Positions 8,986-17,553 of a stretch of 64,000 bases of DNA are shown here, one piece after another. This DNA is from Gemmatimonadota bacterium (lineage in GTDB: Bacteria; Gemmatimonadota; Gemmatimonadetes; Gemmatimonadales; Gemmatimonadaceae). Position 1 is the first letter of the stretch. Each line of letters opens with the position of its first letter. The stretch spans positions 558,001 through 622,000 of the forward strand of contig JAZKBK010000004.1 of the NCBI GenBank assembly GCA_040388625.1, read 5' to 3'. The notes beneath the pieces are model-generated. The model was given only the letters and a program-made list of their open reading frames with translations. It was not told the DNA's origin and ran no database searches. Position numbers and translations under genes: made by a program.

Positions 8986-10035
8986 ATGGCTAAGAAAAAC
9001 ACATCTTCTCCGGCAGCCGCGAATGCTCGCGAGACCGCCGTCGCCTATCTGCACTCGATGCTGATGCAGCGCCGCTTCGAGGAAAAAAGCGCGGAAGCGT
9101 ACGCGATCGGAAAGATCGGCGGCTTCTGTCACCTATACATCGGCCAGGAAGCGGTTTCCACCGGCACGATGGCCGCACTTCGACCAGACGACTACGTGAT
9201 CACCGCGTACCGCGATCACGGACTGGCGCTGGCTCGCGGAATGACGGCGAACGAAATCATGGCGGAGCTGTTCGGCCGCGCCACAGGTTGCTCCGGCGGC
9301 AAGGGCGGTTCGATGCACCTCTTCGACAGCAAGCTGAACTTTCTGGGCGGCCACGGCATCGTGGGCGGCCACATTCCGATCGCCACGGGCGTGGCATTCG
9401 CGATCTCGTATCGTGGCGGCGACCAGGTGTGCGTCTGCTTTTTTGGCGAAGCTGCCGTCAACATCGGTGCTTTTCACGAGGCACTGAACATGGCATCGCT
9501 GTGGAATCTGCCGGTCGTGTTCATCATCGAGAACAATCGTTACGGTATGGGAACGGCGATCAGCCGCTCCACGGCGCAGCAGGATGTGGTGAAGCGCGCG
9601 GAATCGTACGCGATGATCGGCACGTCCGTCGACGGTCAGGACGTGTTCGCCGTGCGCAAGGAGATGGACGAAGCGATCGAGCGTGCGCGCAAGGAGCAGC
9701 GCCCGACGCTGGTCGAGGTCCGCACCACGCGCTTCATGGGGCACTCCATGTCTGACGCGGCGAGCGGAACCTACCGCTCCAAGGAAGAGCTGGATCAGAG
9801 CATGCAGCGCGATCCGATCGTGTTGCTCAAGACGAAGATGCTGAGCGATGGAATGATCACGGAAGCCGACTACAACAAGATGGATGACGAGGCCAAGGCT
9901 GCGGCACAGGCCGCATGGGATTTCGCCGATGCATCACCGGAACCGTCTCCGGAAGAGCTGTTCACGCACGTGCTGAGCGACGAATCGACGGTTGGTGCCG
10001 CGAACCACGCCGAACTCGCGGGGGTCGGACGATGA
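8986..10035 (+). CDS. pdhA: Pyruvate dehydrogenase E1 component, alpha subunit
   Basis: 349 residues, typical for the alpha chain of an alpha2beta2 E1. ARGMTANEIMAELFGR, then SGGKGGSMHLFD and HGIVGGHIPIATG, are strongly conserved E1-alpha segments. The thiamine diphosphate site, usually GDGAxN, here reads GEAAVN at residues 154-159, so the usual metal-binding aspartate is a glutamate. The following FHEALNMASLWNLP and ENNRYGMG are normal. The protein decarboxylates pyruvate and passes the acetyl group to the E2 lipoyl arm. It overlaps pdhB by 4 bp (ATGA), so the subunits are translationally coupled. A TATAAAT run lies 3 nt before the ATG. Confidence 0.93.
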   Translation: MAKKNTSSPAAANARETAVAYLHSMLMQRRFEEKSAEAYAIGKIGGFCHLYIGQEAVSTGTMAALRPDDYVITAYRDHGLALARGMTANEIMAELFGRATGCSGGKGGSMHLFDSKLNFLGGHGIVGGHIPIATGVAFAISYRGGDQVCVCFFGEAAVNIGAFHEALNMASLWNLPVVFIIENNRYGMGTAISRSTAQQDVVKRAESYAMIGTSVDGQDVFAVRKEMDEAIERARKEQRPTLVEVRTTRFMGHSMSDAASGTYRSKEELDQSMQRDPIVLLKTKMLSDGMITEADYNKMDDEAKAAAQAAWDFADASPEPSPEELFTHVLSDESTVGAANHAELAGVGR

Positions 10036-11018
10036 CCGTCATGACATATCGCGATGCGCTCAACCAGGCATTGCGCGAAGAGTTGACCCGCGACGAGTCG
10101 GTGTTCCTGATGGGCGAGGAAGTCGCCGAGTACAATGGCGCGTACAAGGTGTCGCGCGGGTTGCTGGATGAATTCGGTCCCAAGCGAATCGTGGACACAC
10201 CGATCACCGAGCTCGGATTCGCCGGCGTAGGCGTAGGCGCGGCGATGGCAGGCTTGCGTCCGATCATCGAATTCATGACGTGGAACTTCGCGCTTCTTGC
10301 ACTGGACCAGGTCGTGAACGCGGCTGCCAAGATGCTGTACATGTCCAACGGACAGTACAAGATGCCGATGGTATTCCGCGGACCGAATGGCGCGGCACTG
10401 CAGTTGTCGGCGCAGCACTCGCAGGCCTGGGAGAGCTGGTTGGCACATATCCCTGGTCTCAAGGTTGTCGCTCCCGGCACGCCTGCCGATGCGAAGGGAC
10501 TGCTCAAGGCTGCGATCCGCGACGACAATCCCGTCGTGGTGCTCGAAGGCGAGATGCTCTACAACACGAAGGGCGAGGTCGATGAGAATCCGGACATCGT
10601 GATTCCACTCGGCAAGGCGGAGCTCAAGCGCGAGGGCGAACATTGCTCGATCATCACCTCCGGAAAGATGGTGCTCGTTGCATTGCAGGCCGCGGATCAG
10701 CTCGCGAAGCAGGGCGTGAACGTGGACGTGGTGGATCTGCGCACGATACGACCGATGGACGTCGAGGCAATCGCAACGTCTGTCGCAAAGACCAACCGCG
10801 CGGTAGTCGTAGAGGAAGGTTGGGAACTTTGCGGCATCGGCGCGCAGGTTGTGGACTACATCCAGCGCGAGTGTTTCGACGATCTCGATGCGCCGGTGGT
10901 CCGCGTGCATCAGGCGGATGTACCTATGCCGTACGCCAAGAATCTGGAAAAGCTCGCGAAGCCGGATGCTGCAAAGACCGTCGCGGCGGTGAAGCGCGTC
11001 ATGTACCTGGAGGACTGA
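10032..11018 (+). CDS. pdhB: Pyruvate dehydrogenase E1 component, beta subunit
   Basis: 328 residues starting at the ATG that overlaps the pdhA stop. Conserved segments include YRDALNQALREEL, FLMGEEVAEYNGAYKVSRGL, FGPKRIVDTPITELGFAGVGVGAA, and the C-terminal EEGWELCGIGAQV. The glutamate in GEEVAEY is the conserved residue that activates thiamine diphosphate. With the alpha chain it forms the E1 heterotetramer in the cytosol. pdhC begins 5 bp after the stop. Confidence 0.95.
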   Translation: MTVMTYRDALNQALREELTRDESVFLMGEEVAEYNGAYKVSRGLLDEFGPKRIVDTPITELGFAGVGVGAAMAGLRPIIEFMTWNFALLALDQVVNAAAKMLYMSNGQYKMPMVFRGPNGAALQLSAQHSQAWESWLAHIPGLKVVAPGTPADAKGLLKAAIRDDNPVVVLEGEMLYNTKGEVDENPDIVIPLGKAELKREGEHCSIITSGKMVLVALQAADQLAKQGVNVDVVDLRTIRPMDVEAIATSVAKTNRAVVVEEGWELCGIGAQVVDYIQRECFDDLDAPVVRVHQADVPMPYAKNLEKLAKPDAAKTVAAVKRVMYLED

Positions 11019-11023
11019 CGATC

Positions 11024-12376
11024 ATGGCGACAAAAGTTCTGATGGAAGCGCTGTCACCCACGATGGAAGAAGGGCGCCTCGTCAAGTGGCTCAAGCACGA
11101 AGGCGACCCGATAAAGAGCGGCGACGTTCTGGCAGAGGTCGAGACGGACAAGGCGGTGATGGAGCTGGTTGCACGTGGTGAGGGTGTGCTGCGAAAGCAA
11201 CTTGCCAACGAGGGTGATTCATCCGCAGTCGGAACGCTGCTCGGCGTTGTCGCAGCGCCCGATGAAGACATCTCCGCGCTGGTCAAGGGCGCCGAGCCGA
11301 CACCGGTGCCGTCCGACAACACGCAGCAGCCTCTGGGCAAGCCAGCCGATGCGGGCGACGTGATCGCGAAGGCCAAGGAGTTCGAGGGAGTCACATCGAT
11401 TCCGACGGCCGCGCGTCAATCTCAGGGGGAGGCTTCGACACCTCCGCAGGAACAGGAGCGACGCGGACATCAGCGCATCGATACCAGCGCGCACCACGCG
11501 GAGGGTAACGGCTCAGCTACGCCATCCGGCAGACCGCGCTCATCTCCACTAGCACGTCGTCTCGCGTCGGAGCGAGGCATCGATCTCAACGCGCTGCGCG
11601 GATCCGGCCCCGGTGGCCGTATCGTGAAGCGTGACATCGAGCAGGCGCCCGCCGCTGCCGCGATTGCCACAGCCCCACGCACTGCACGTGTTGGTGATTA
11701 CCGGGACATTCCGCTCACGCAGATGCGGAAGACGATCGCCAAGCGACTCGGCGAATCCATCGGACCGATCCCGACCTTCTACCTCACCGTCGAGTTCGAT
11801 CTCACCCGCGTGGCCGAGCTGCGCGAGGCGATGATCGCACAGGGCGCCGAGTACAAGGTGTCGTTCAACGACATCATCATCAAGGCAACTGCGACGGCAC
11901 TTGCGCAGCACCCTGAAGTGAATGCGCACTGGACCGGCGACGCGATTCGGCAGTTCAATCGTGTGCACATCGGAATGGCTGTCGCTGTGGAAGAAGGGCT
12001 CATCACTCCCGTCATCTTCGATGCAAACGAAAAGGGACTCTCGGACATTGCAGCGGAGGCACGAGAGCTGGCCGGACGAGCGCGCGAGCGGAGACTCAAG
12101 CCTGAGGAATACACGGGCTCGACTTTTTCCGTCTCGAACCTCGGCATGTTCGGGATCGACCAGTTCACTGCGATAATCAATCCACCCGAAGCAGGGATAC
12201 TTGCGATCGGAGCAGTCGAAGAAAAGCCGGTTGTAGTCGATGGCGATCTGGTGATACGCAAGCGACTGCGGGTAACGATGAGCTGCGACCATCGCGTGAT
12301 CGACGGAGCGACGGGGGCGAAATTCCTGCAGACGTTGCGCAGGTTGATCGAGAACCCGTTGATGCTGGTGTTCTGA
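11024..12376 (+). CDS. pdhC: Dihydrolipoamide acetyltransferase (E2 of pyruvate dehydrogenase)
   Basis: 450 residues from ATG 11024. One lipoyl domain covers about residues 1-80, with the lipoylated lysine at K43 in VETDKAVMEL. A Pro/Ala-poor, Gln/Ser-rich linker follows. A peripheral-subunit-binding domain lies near residues 172-208 (SPLARRLASERGIDLNAL, SGPGGRIVKRDIE). The catalytic core ends with CDHRVIDGATGAKFL, holding the HxxxDG active site near H423 and D427. It transfers the acetyl group from the lipoyl arm to coenzyme A and scaffolds the complex. The single lipoyl domain is at the short end for E2s. A repeat-bearing 95-bp spacer separates it from lpdA. Confidence 0.95.
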   Translation: MATKVLMEALSPTMEEGRLVKWLKHEGDPIKSGDVLAEVETDKAVMELVARGEGVLRKQLANEGDSSAVGTLLGVVAAPDEDISALVKGAEPTPVPSDNTQQPLGKPADAGDVIAKAKEFEGVTSIPTAARQSQGEASTPPQEQERRGHQRIDTSAHHAEGNGSATPSGRPRSSPLARRLASERGIDLNALRGSGPGGRIVKRDIEQAPAAAAIATAPRTARVGDYRDIPLTQMRKTIAKRLGESIGPIPTFYLTVEFDLTRVAELREAMIAQGAEYKVSFNDIIIKATATALAQHPEVNAHWTGDAIRQFNRVHIGMAVAVEEGLITPVIFDANEKGLSDIAAEARELAGRARERRLKPEEYTGSTFSVSNLGMFGIDQFTAIINPPEAGILAIGAVEEKPVVVDGDLVIRKRLRVTMSCDHRVIDGATGAKFLQTLRRLIENPLMLVF

Positions 12377-12382
12377 TGAGTA

Positions 12383-12450
12383 TCGTCATCCCCGAATGAC
12401 GAGGTGGGACGCTTGAATGACGACAGGCGCAGATGTATTCGCGCCCTACA
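12383..12450 (+). repeat. Two small hairpins between pdhC and lpdA, the second a degenerate copy of the GC-palindrome family
   Basis: TCGTCAT at 12383-12389 pairs with ATGACGA at 12396-12402. A second hairpin-like unit at 12424-12450 reads CAGGCGCAGATGTATTCGCG followed by CCCTAC. This matches the CAGGCGCGGAT..ATCCGCGCCCTAC units found at 15071, 61699 and 61739, with compensating changes in the arms. It sits inside an operon, so it may tune expression between E2 and E3. Confidence 0.5.
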
Positions 12451-12471
12451 TGACCTTTTCTGGGAATATCC

Positions 12472-13878
12472 ATGTCTTCTTATGATGTGATCTTCATCGG
12501 CGGCGGCCCGGCCGGATATGTCGGCGCCATTCGCGCCGCACAGCTCGGGCTGTCCGTTGCGGTCGTCGAGCGCGACGGGCTCGGCGGCACCTGCGTTCTT
12601 TGGGGTTGCATTCCCGCCAAGGCGTTGCTGGAGTCGGCGTCGATCGCTGAGAAGGTTAAGAAGGGCGCGGAATTCGGTGTCAGCGCCGGCGAGGTGAAGC
12701 TCGACTACGGCGTCGCGATGAAGCGCTCGCGCAACGTGAGCAATCAGAATTCCAAGGGCGTCGAATTCCTGTTCAAGAAGAACAAGATCACCTGGATCAA
12801 GGGCAACGGACGCGTCACCGCGAAGAACACCGTCACGGTAAAGTCTGCGGATGGCAAGGAAGAAAAGCACGAGGCCAAGAAGGCAATCTGCATCTGCACC
12901 GGCTCGCGAGTGAAAGGCCTGCCGCAAGCTGGGCTCGAGCTCAACAAGACGACCGTTATCTCCTCTGACGAAGCGCTCACTCTCGAGCAAGCGCCAAAGA
13001 CGATGGCGATCATCGGTGCGGGTGCAGTCGGCTGTGAGTTCGCTGACGTGTTCGCCGCGTTCGGAACACAGGTCACGATCATAGAAGTCGCGAAGCAGCT
13101 TCTGCCGATCGAGGATGACGATGTGGGCGTCGAGCTCGCCAAGGCGTTCAAGAAGCGCGGAATCACGATGCTCACGAGCGCAAAGATCGGCGACGTGAAA
13201 GTCGGCAAGGCTTCGGTCAAGTTCAGCGTCGATATCGCGGGCAAGAAGCAGGATATCGAAGTCGAGAAGGTGCTGGTCGCCGCCGGCCGCGCGGCAAACA
13301 TCGAGGATATCGGTATCAAGGAGCTCGGCGTCGCGATGACAGATCGTGGCTTCATCAAGATCAACGAGCGAATGGAAACGTCGGTCAAGGGCATCTTCGC
13401 AATCGGCGACGTAGCCGGTCCACCGATGCTTGCGCACAAGGGCGAGCGCGAAGGGATTGTATTCGCAGAGTATCTCGCCGGACAGCCGCACGTGCACAAC
13501 GTGAACTATGGCAACATTCCGAACGCGACGTACTGCCATCCGGAAGTCGCGTCGATCGGCCAGACAGAGCGCGAGCTGAAGGAAAAGAAGATTCCGTACA
13601 AGATCGGCAAATTCCCGTTCTCCGCCAACGGCCGCGCACGTACTTCAGGCGAGACGGAGGGCTTCGTGAAGATCATTTCCGATCCCAAGTACGGCGAGAT
13701 ACTCGGCGCGCACATCATCGGCGCACACGCGACCGAGATCATTCATGAGCTGGCAGTGGCTCGCGAGAACGAGTTCACAGTCGAGGAAGTGGAGCTGGCG
13801 ATTCACGCGCATCCGACACTGTCGGAAGCGATAGCCGAAGCGACTCTCGACACGCTCGGAAAGATGATCAACTTCTAA
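12472..13878 (+). CDS. lpdA: Dihydrolipoamide dehydrogenase (E3)
   Basis: 468 residues. FAD-binding GGGPAGYVGAIRAAQLG lies near residues 10-26. The redox disulfide is C41-C46 in GGTCVLWGCIPAK. The NAD site is IIGAGAVGCEFADVFAAFG. The interface active site is HAHPTLSE, with catalytic H447 and E452. It reoxidises the dihydrolipoyl arm of E2 and reduces NAD+. Lysine-rich stretches around residues 60-145 are unlike the rest of the window but keep a sensible fold pattern. lipB starts 2 bp after the stop. Confidence 0.96.
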   Translation: MSSYDVIFIGGGPAGYVGAIRAAQLGLSVAVVERDGLGGTCVLWGCIPAKALLESASIAEKVKKGAEFGVSAGEVKLDYGVAMKRSRNVSNQNSKGVEFLFKKNKITWIKGNGRVTAKNTVTVKSADGKEEKHEAKKAICICTGSRVKGLPQAGLELNKTTVISSDEALTLEQAPKTMAIIGAGAVGCEFADVFAAFGTQVTIIEVAKQLLPIEDDDVGVELAKAFKKRGITMLTSAKIGDVKVGKASVKFSVDIAGKKQDIEVEKVLVAAGRAANIEDIGIKELGVAMTDRGFIKINERMETSVKGIFAIGDVAGPPMLAHKGEREGIVFAEYLAGQPHVHNVNYGNIPNATYCHPEVASIGQTERELKEKKIPYKIGKFPFSANGRARTSGETEGFVKIISDPKYGEILGAHIIGAHATEIIHELAVARENEFTVEEVELAIHAHPTLSEAIAEATLDTLGKMINF

Positions 13879-13880
13879 TC

Positions 13881-14552
13881 ATGGCTGACAGGGAGTTGCT
13901 GGTGCTGAACCTCGGCGAGCAGTCGTACGCCGAGGTTCTTGCGTTTCAGCGAGACGCGGCCGCACGACGGATCACCGGGGAGATCGATCAGGATCTGCTG
14001 ATCCTGGTTGAGCATCCTCCCGTCGTGACGCTCGGCCGCAAGAAGGCGGACAACAAGCTACCGGTCACGGAAGATTTTCTAACGTCGCGCGGAATCGAGC
14101 TGTTCGAAGTGGAGCGAGGCGGCGGCGTGACGTTTCATGGGCCGGGGCAACTTGTTGGCTATCCCATCTTCGATCTTCAGCGCCACAAGCTGGATCTTCA
14201 CTGGTACCTGCGCCAGGTCGAAGAGGGTTTGATCCGCACGCTTGCCGCGTACGACATTCCCGGTGAACGCAACATCGGCTTTACGGGCGTATGGACCGGC
14301 GGAAGGAAGATCGCGTCGATCGGAGTACATGCACGCACGTGGGTGACGTGGCACGGATTCGCACTGAACGTCACGACAGACCTGTCATACTTCAACCTGA
14401 TGACGCCGTGCGGGATCGATGGCGTCGTGATGACGTCGATGAGTCGCGAGCAGCCGGAAAGGGCATTGACGGTGGACGACGTAGCGGCGGAGACCGCCCG
14501 CCAGTTTGGGAATTTGTTCGAATTGACGCCGAGGATTGTGGCGACGGTTTGA
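13881..14552 (+). CDS. lipB: Octanoyl-[acyl carrier protein]:protein N-octanoyltransferase
   Basis: 223 residues. It has the LipB signature ERGGGVTFHGPGQLVGYP, the catalytic lysine K143 in GGRKIASIGVHA, and the catalytic cysteine C177 in TPCGIDG. It moves octanoate from ACP to the lipoyl domain, after which LipA adds sulfur. Its position directly behind lpdA completes a cluster holding E1, E2, E3 and both lipoate biosynthesis enzymes. A 765-bp repeat-filled spacer follows. Confidence 0.95.
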   Translation: MADRELLVLNLGEQSYAEVLAFQRDAAARRITGEIDQDLLILVEHPPVVTLGRKKADNKLPVTEDFLTSRGIELFEVERGGGVTFHGPGQLVGYPIFDLQRHKLDLHWYLRQVEEGLIRTLAAYDIPGERNIGFTGVWTGGRKIASIGVHARTWVTWHGFALNVTTDLSYFNLMTPCGIDGVVMTSMSREQPERALTVDDVAAETARQFGNLFELTPRIVATV

Positions 14553-14559
14553 AACGCGG

Positions 14560-14656
14560 CTCCGACGATGCCCAGCCACGCGCCTAATTGGTAGTCATGC
14601 GTAGGGCGCGGATGTATCCGCGCCTGGCCCATTTACGTGCGATCGAAACCGGATGA
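14560..14656 (+). repeat. Element B copy 1 (about 97 bp), containing a GC-rich hairpin
   Basis: It begins with the 39-bp-unit sequence in inverted orientation and runs through CCACGCGCCTAATTGGTAG. It continues with a hairpin (14605-14613 pairing with 14616-14624) and ends in GCGATCGAAACCGGATG. The same order of parts occurs inverted at 15038-15134, and the inner 80 bp at 33043-33122. Confidence 0.75.
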
Positions 14657-14850
14657 TCGCGGGATTCACCCGCCGCATCCATTCATGTGCAATCGAAACC
14701 ACCCGAACACCAGTTCCCCAAATGGCCGCGTACGACGTCGTCATAGGGAGCAATTCAGGATTGGCCGAGAGCTGTGATTCCGCCGAAGGCTGGGATGATG
14801 ACATCTCACATGCGGGCACTGATTCGGTCTCGATTGCATTATAAGTGACA

Positions 14851-14870
14851 GGCACGGATGCATCCGTGCC
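14851..14870. repeat. Perfect 20-bp palindrome (family A)
   Basis: GGCACGGATGCATCCGTGCC is its own reverse complement. The same 20 bases, with matching flanks (AGTGACA before, CCC and CATT after), occur at 56502-56521. Confidence 0.8.
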
Positions 14871-15037
14871 CCACATTTATTTGCCATCGTTTATGCGTGC
14901 GGCGCGACGGTGTTGAATCAATTGTTCGCGGACGCCGCGCCGGCGGGGTGGGCGATGGGTGGGTTTATCGCGTCATCATCCGATTTCGATTGCACCTGAA
15001 TGGGCCAGGCGTTGCGCGACATCGTATCGACGCGGCG

Positions 15038-15134
15038 ATCATCCAATTTCGATTGCGCGTAAATGGGCCAGGCGCGGATACATCCGCGCCCTACGCATGA
15101 CTACCAATTCGGCGCGTGGTTGGGCGTCGTCGGG
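15038..15134 (-). repeat. Element B copy 2, inverted relative to copy 1
   Basis: The reverse complement of this stretch follows copy 1 closely from the GGATG end through the hairpin (15071-15079 with 15082-15090) to CCACGCGCC and the outer 15 bases. With copy 1 it forms inverted arms around a 381-bp centre with no gene. Confidence 0.75.
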
Positions 15135-15251
15135 CATGACCACCAATTCGGCGCGTGGTTGGGCGTCGTCGGGTGTGACTACCAATTCGGCGCGTCGTTT
15201 GAGCGTCGTCGGGCATGACTACCAATTCGGCGCGTGGGTGAGCGTCGGCGG
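15096..15251 (+). repeat. 39-bp tandem repeat, four copies
   Basis: Copies start at 15096, 15135, 15174 and 15214. Each begins CATGACTACCAATTCGGCGC or a close variant and ends near GCGTCGTCGGG. The third copy is 40 bp and the fourth is incomplete. The unit is the outer end of element B, so it looks like local amplification of that end. There are no unique spacers, so it is not a CRISPR array. Confidence 0.85.
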
Positions 15252-15305
15252 AAATGCGATGTCGTCTGTCGCCAGTCCGGCGTGCGATCCCCCGGCGTCT
15301 TCGGG

Positions 15306-15311
15306 TATATT
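15306..15311 (+). promoter_or_regulatory. Candidate -10 box (TATATT) 6 nt before the helicase ATG
   Basis: TATATT at 15306-15311 is followed by exactly six bases and then ATG at 15318, with no Shine-Dalgarno sequence. This is the spacing expected if transcription starts at the A of ATG. Confidence 0.4.
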
Positions 15312-15317
15312 TCGGGT

Positions 15318-17411
15318 ATGACGGACGATGGCCGCACTGTTATTCAGCTCCATGAGCGCATCGTGTCGCCGGCCGCCAGCGGTCGCGATTTCTCGGCGGA
15401 GCTGAACCCGGATCAGCTCGCGGCGGCGACGCACGGGGAGGGCCCGCTGCTGATCGTCGCGGGTGCGGGCAGCGGCAAGACGCGCACGCTTGTGTATCGC
15501 GTGGCCCACCTCGTGGATCGCGGTGTGCGGCCCGAGCGGATTCTCCTCTTGACGTTCACCAGACGCGCCGCACACGAGATGCTGTCACGCGCCGAGCGGC
15601 TCATCGGGAGCGCCAGCCGGAACGTGCATGGCGGGACGTTCCACGCGACCGCCCATCGGCTGCTGCGACGCTTCGGACCTGCTGCCGGCCTGCCACGTGA
15701 CTTCAGCATCATGGATCAGGGCGACTCGGCCGATCTGATGCAGATCTCGCGCGCGGCCCTGGGCTTCGGTGCCGGCGCGAAGCGTTTTCCGAAAAAGGAA
15801 ACACTGCACCATGTGTACTCGCGCCACGTGAATACCGGCATCGCGATGGAAGACATCGTGCGCGACGAGTATCCGCGCTTCATCGAGTTCATCCCCGATT
15901 TCACCCGGTTGTACGCCGACTATACCCTGCGCAAGCAGGAGCGCAATCTCGTCGATTACGACGACCTCCTGCTGCTGTGGGCTATGCTGCTCGAGGCGAG
16001 CCCCGAGCTCGCAAGCGACATCGCGGGATTGTACGATCACATCCTCGTGGACGAGTATCAGGACACGAACGCGCTGCAGGCCCGGATACTCCGCGGAATG
16101 GCGCGCGGGCACTCCAACGTCACAGTGGTCGGCGACGACGCGCAGAGCATCTATTCGTTTCGCGGCGCCACGATACGCAACATCCTGGACTTCCCTGCCC
16201 AGTTTCCCGGGACGCGCGTCGTGACGCTGGATCGCAATTACAGATCGACGCCACAGATACTCGGCACCAGCAACACGCTCATCGCACATGCGGGCGAGCG
16301 ATTCGCGAAGACTCTCTGGACTGATCGCGCTGCCGCCGAGCGACCGCTGCTGGTGACGGCGCGTGACGAGCCGCAGCAGACGCGATACGTGGTGGACAGG
16401 ATCCTGGAACTGCACGAGGAGGGCATCGCTCTTCGCAACATCGCCGTCCTCTTTCGCGCGGGATACATGTCCGCCGACCTCGAGATCGAGCTGGCCAACA
16501 GGAAGATCCCGTTCGAGAAATGGGGCGGCATCAAGTTCCTCGAAGCCGCGCACGTGAAGGATGTGCTCGCATTTCTGCGCGTACTGGAGAACCCGCGCGA
16601 CGAGGTGAGCTGGTATCGGCTGCTGTTGCTGCTTCCTGGGATCGGCGAGGCGACTGCACGCTCCGCAATGGAGGCACTCGCTGCAGCTGCGTGGGACTCG
16701 GCGGCATTTGGCGGTTTCGTGGCTCCTCCGCGTGCCCGCGCGGCACACGCGTCGCTGGTGGCGTTGCTCGGGACGTTGCGATCGGCCCCCGAGGCGGACG
16801 ACGCCCGCGTTGCGCGCGAGATCGGGCATGTACGCACGATGTACGACGCGATAGTGCGCGACCGCTACGACCGTCCGGAGCCGCGCCTTGCGGATCTGGA
16901 TCAGCTGCAGACCATCGCGGCTGGCTTCCCCGATCGCACGACGTTCCTGTCGGCGCTCGCGCTGGAGCCGCCGAGCGCAACTCAGGATTTTGCCGGTGCC
17001 TCTGCTGACAGCGAGGACGATGCGCTGGTCCTGAGCACTGTCCACTCGGCGAAGGGCAAGGAGTGGGACGCGGTGTTCGTGATATCAGCTGTCGATGGGC
17101 TGTTCCCGTCGACACGCGCACTCGGCAGCGATGAGGACACCGAGGAAGAGCGGCGGCTGATGTATGTCGCGATGACGCGGGCAAGAGACTATCTGAGCGT
17201 TGTGCATCCTCTCAACTCGTACGGCAGTCAACGCGGAGCGGATTACTCTCTGACGCAGCTATCGCGATTCGTGGATCCGGAGGTTCGCGCGACGATGCAG
17301 CACGTTGCGCTGGGGTCGGATGACAGGCTGGCGGAGCACGTATCGGTGGAGCAGCGAGGGCCCGTGGTGGATCTGCGGGCGTTGCTGAGAGGGCGATTCG
17401 GCGCGGTGTAG
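15318..17411 (+). CDS. UvrD/PcrA-like superfamily I ATP-dependent DNA helicase
   Basis: 697 residues from ATG 15318; a longer frame upstream runs into tandem repeats and is rejected. The helicase motifs are in order: Q motif LNPDQLAAA, Walker A GAGSGKTRT (about residue 49), TFTRRAAHEM, Walker B VDEYQDTN, motif III GDDAQSIYSFRGA, motif IV LDRNYRST, motif V STVHSAKGKEWDAVFV, and motif VI EERRLMYVAMTRARDYL. Such enzymes unwind DNA 3' to 5' in repair and replication restart. It is a little shorter than typical UvrD and lacks a long C-terminal tail. No recB- or addB-like partner lies next to it. Confidence 0.93.
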   Translation: MTDDGRTVIQLHERIVSPAASGRDFSAELNPDQLAAATHGEGPLLIVAGAGSGKTRTLVYRVAHLVDRGVRPERILLLTFTRRAAHEMLSRAERLIGSASRNVHGGTFHATAHRLLRRFGPAAGLPRDFSIMDQGDSADLMQISRAALGFGAGAKRFPKKETLHHVYSRHVNTGIAMEDIVRDEYPRFIEFIPDFTRLYADYTLRKQERNLVDYDDLLLLWAMLLEASPELASDIAGLYDHILVDEYQDTNALQARILRGMARGHSNVTVVGDDAQSIYSFRGATIRNILDFPAQFPGTRVVTLDRNYRSTPQILGTSNTLIAHAGERFAKTLWTDRAAAERPLLVTARDEPQQTRYVVDRILELHEEGIALRNIAVLFRAGYMSADLEIELANRKIPFEKWGGIKFLEAAHVKDVLAFLRVLENPRDEVSWYRLLLLLPGIGEATARSAMEALAAAAWDSAAFGGFVAPPRARAAHASLVALLGTLRSAPEADDARVAREIGHVRTMYDAIVRDRYDRPEPRLADLDQLQTIAAGFPDRTTFLSALALEPPSATQDFAGASADSEDDALVLSTVHSAKGKEWDAVFVISAVDGLFPSTRALGSDEDTEEERRLMYVAMTRARDYLSVVHPLNSYGSQRGADYSLTQLSRFVDPEVRATMQHVALGSDDRLAEHVSVEQRGPVVDLRALLRGRFGAV

Positions 17412-17467
17412 TGGAGTGGCGTCGACCGCAAGCGAGCGCCTATCCAGCTGGTTGGAGCGCGAGCAAA

Positions 17468-17507
17468 AAGGAGCGGGTCCCGGCATGACTGCCGGAACCC
17501 GCTCCTT
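17468..17507 (-). terminator. Intrinsic terminator between convergent genes
   Basis: Arms at 17468-17484 and 17491-17507 pair over 17 bp with one mismatch around ATGACT. On the minus strand the stem is followed by a T-run (TTTTTGC), a classic rho-independent terminator for the susC-susD-lipoprotein-DUF4397 operon. On the plus strand it may also stop transcripts from the helicase gene. Confidence 0.85.
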
Positions 17508-17553
17508 GTTTCGCAACGTTGCAACTTCTTGTCAGGACACGTGCGTTGCGCTG

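Larger units (their letters stand above)
14553..15317. other. 765-bp intergenic region filled with repeats
   Basis: No credible gene was seen. The region holds two inverted copies of an about 95-bp element (14560-14656 and 15038-15134), a perfect 20-bp palindrome (14851-14870), a 39-bp tandem repeat (15096-15251) and fragments of the element's inner end near 14680-14700 and 14980-15010. Short open frames here are translations of the repeats. The last 15 bases carry a -10-like box for the helicase gene. Confidence 0.8.

Noticed and set aside
15096-15251. CRISPR-like array
   Set aside because: Units are contiguous with no unique spacers and there are no cas genes.
14959-15321. Possible repeat protein with a 13-residue unit (MTTNSARGWASSG)
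   Set aside because: It is only a translation of the 39-bp DNA tandem repeat, with no ribosome-binding site, and the frame is interrupted in the third copy.
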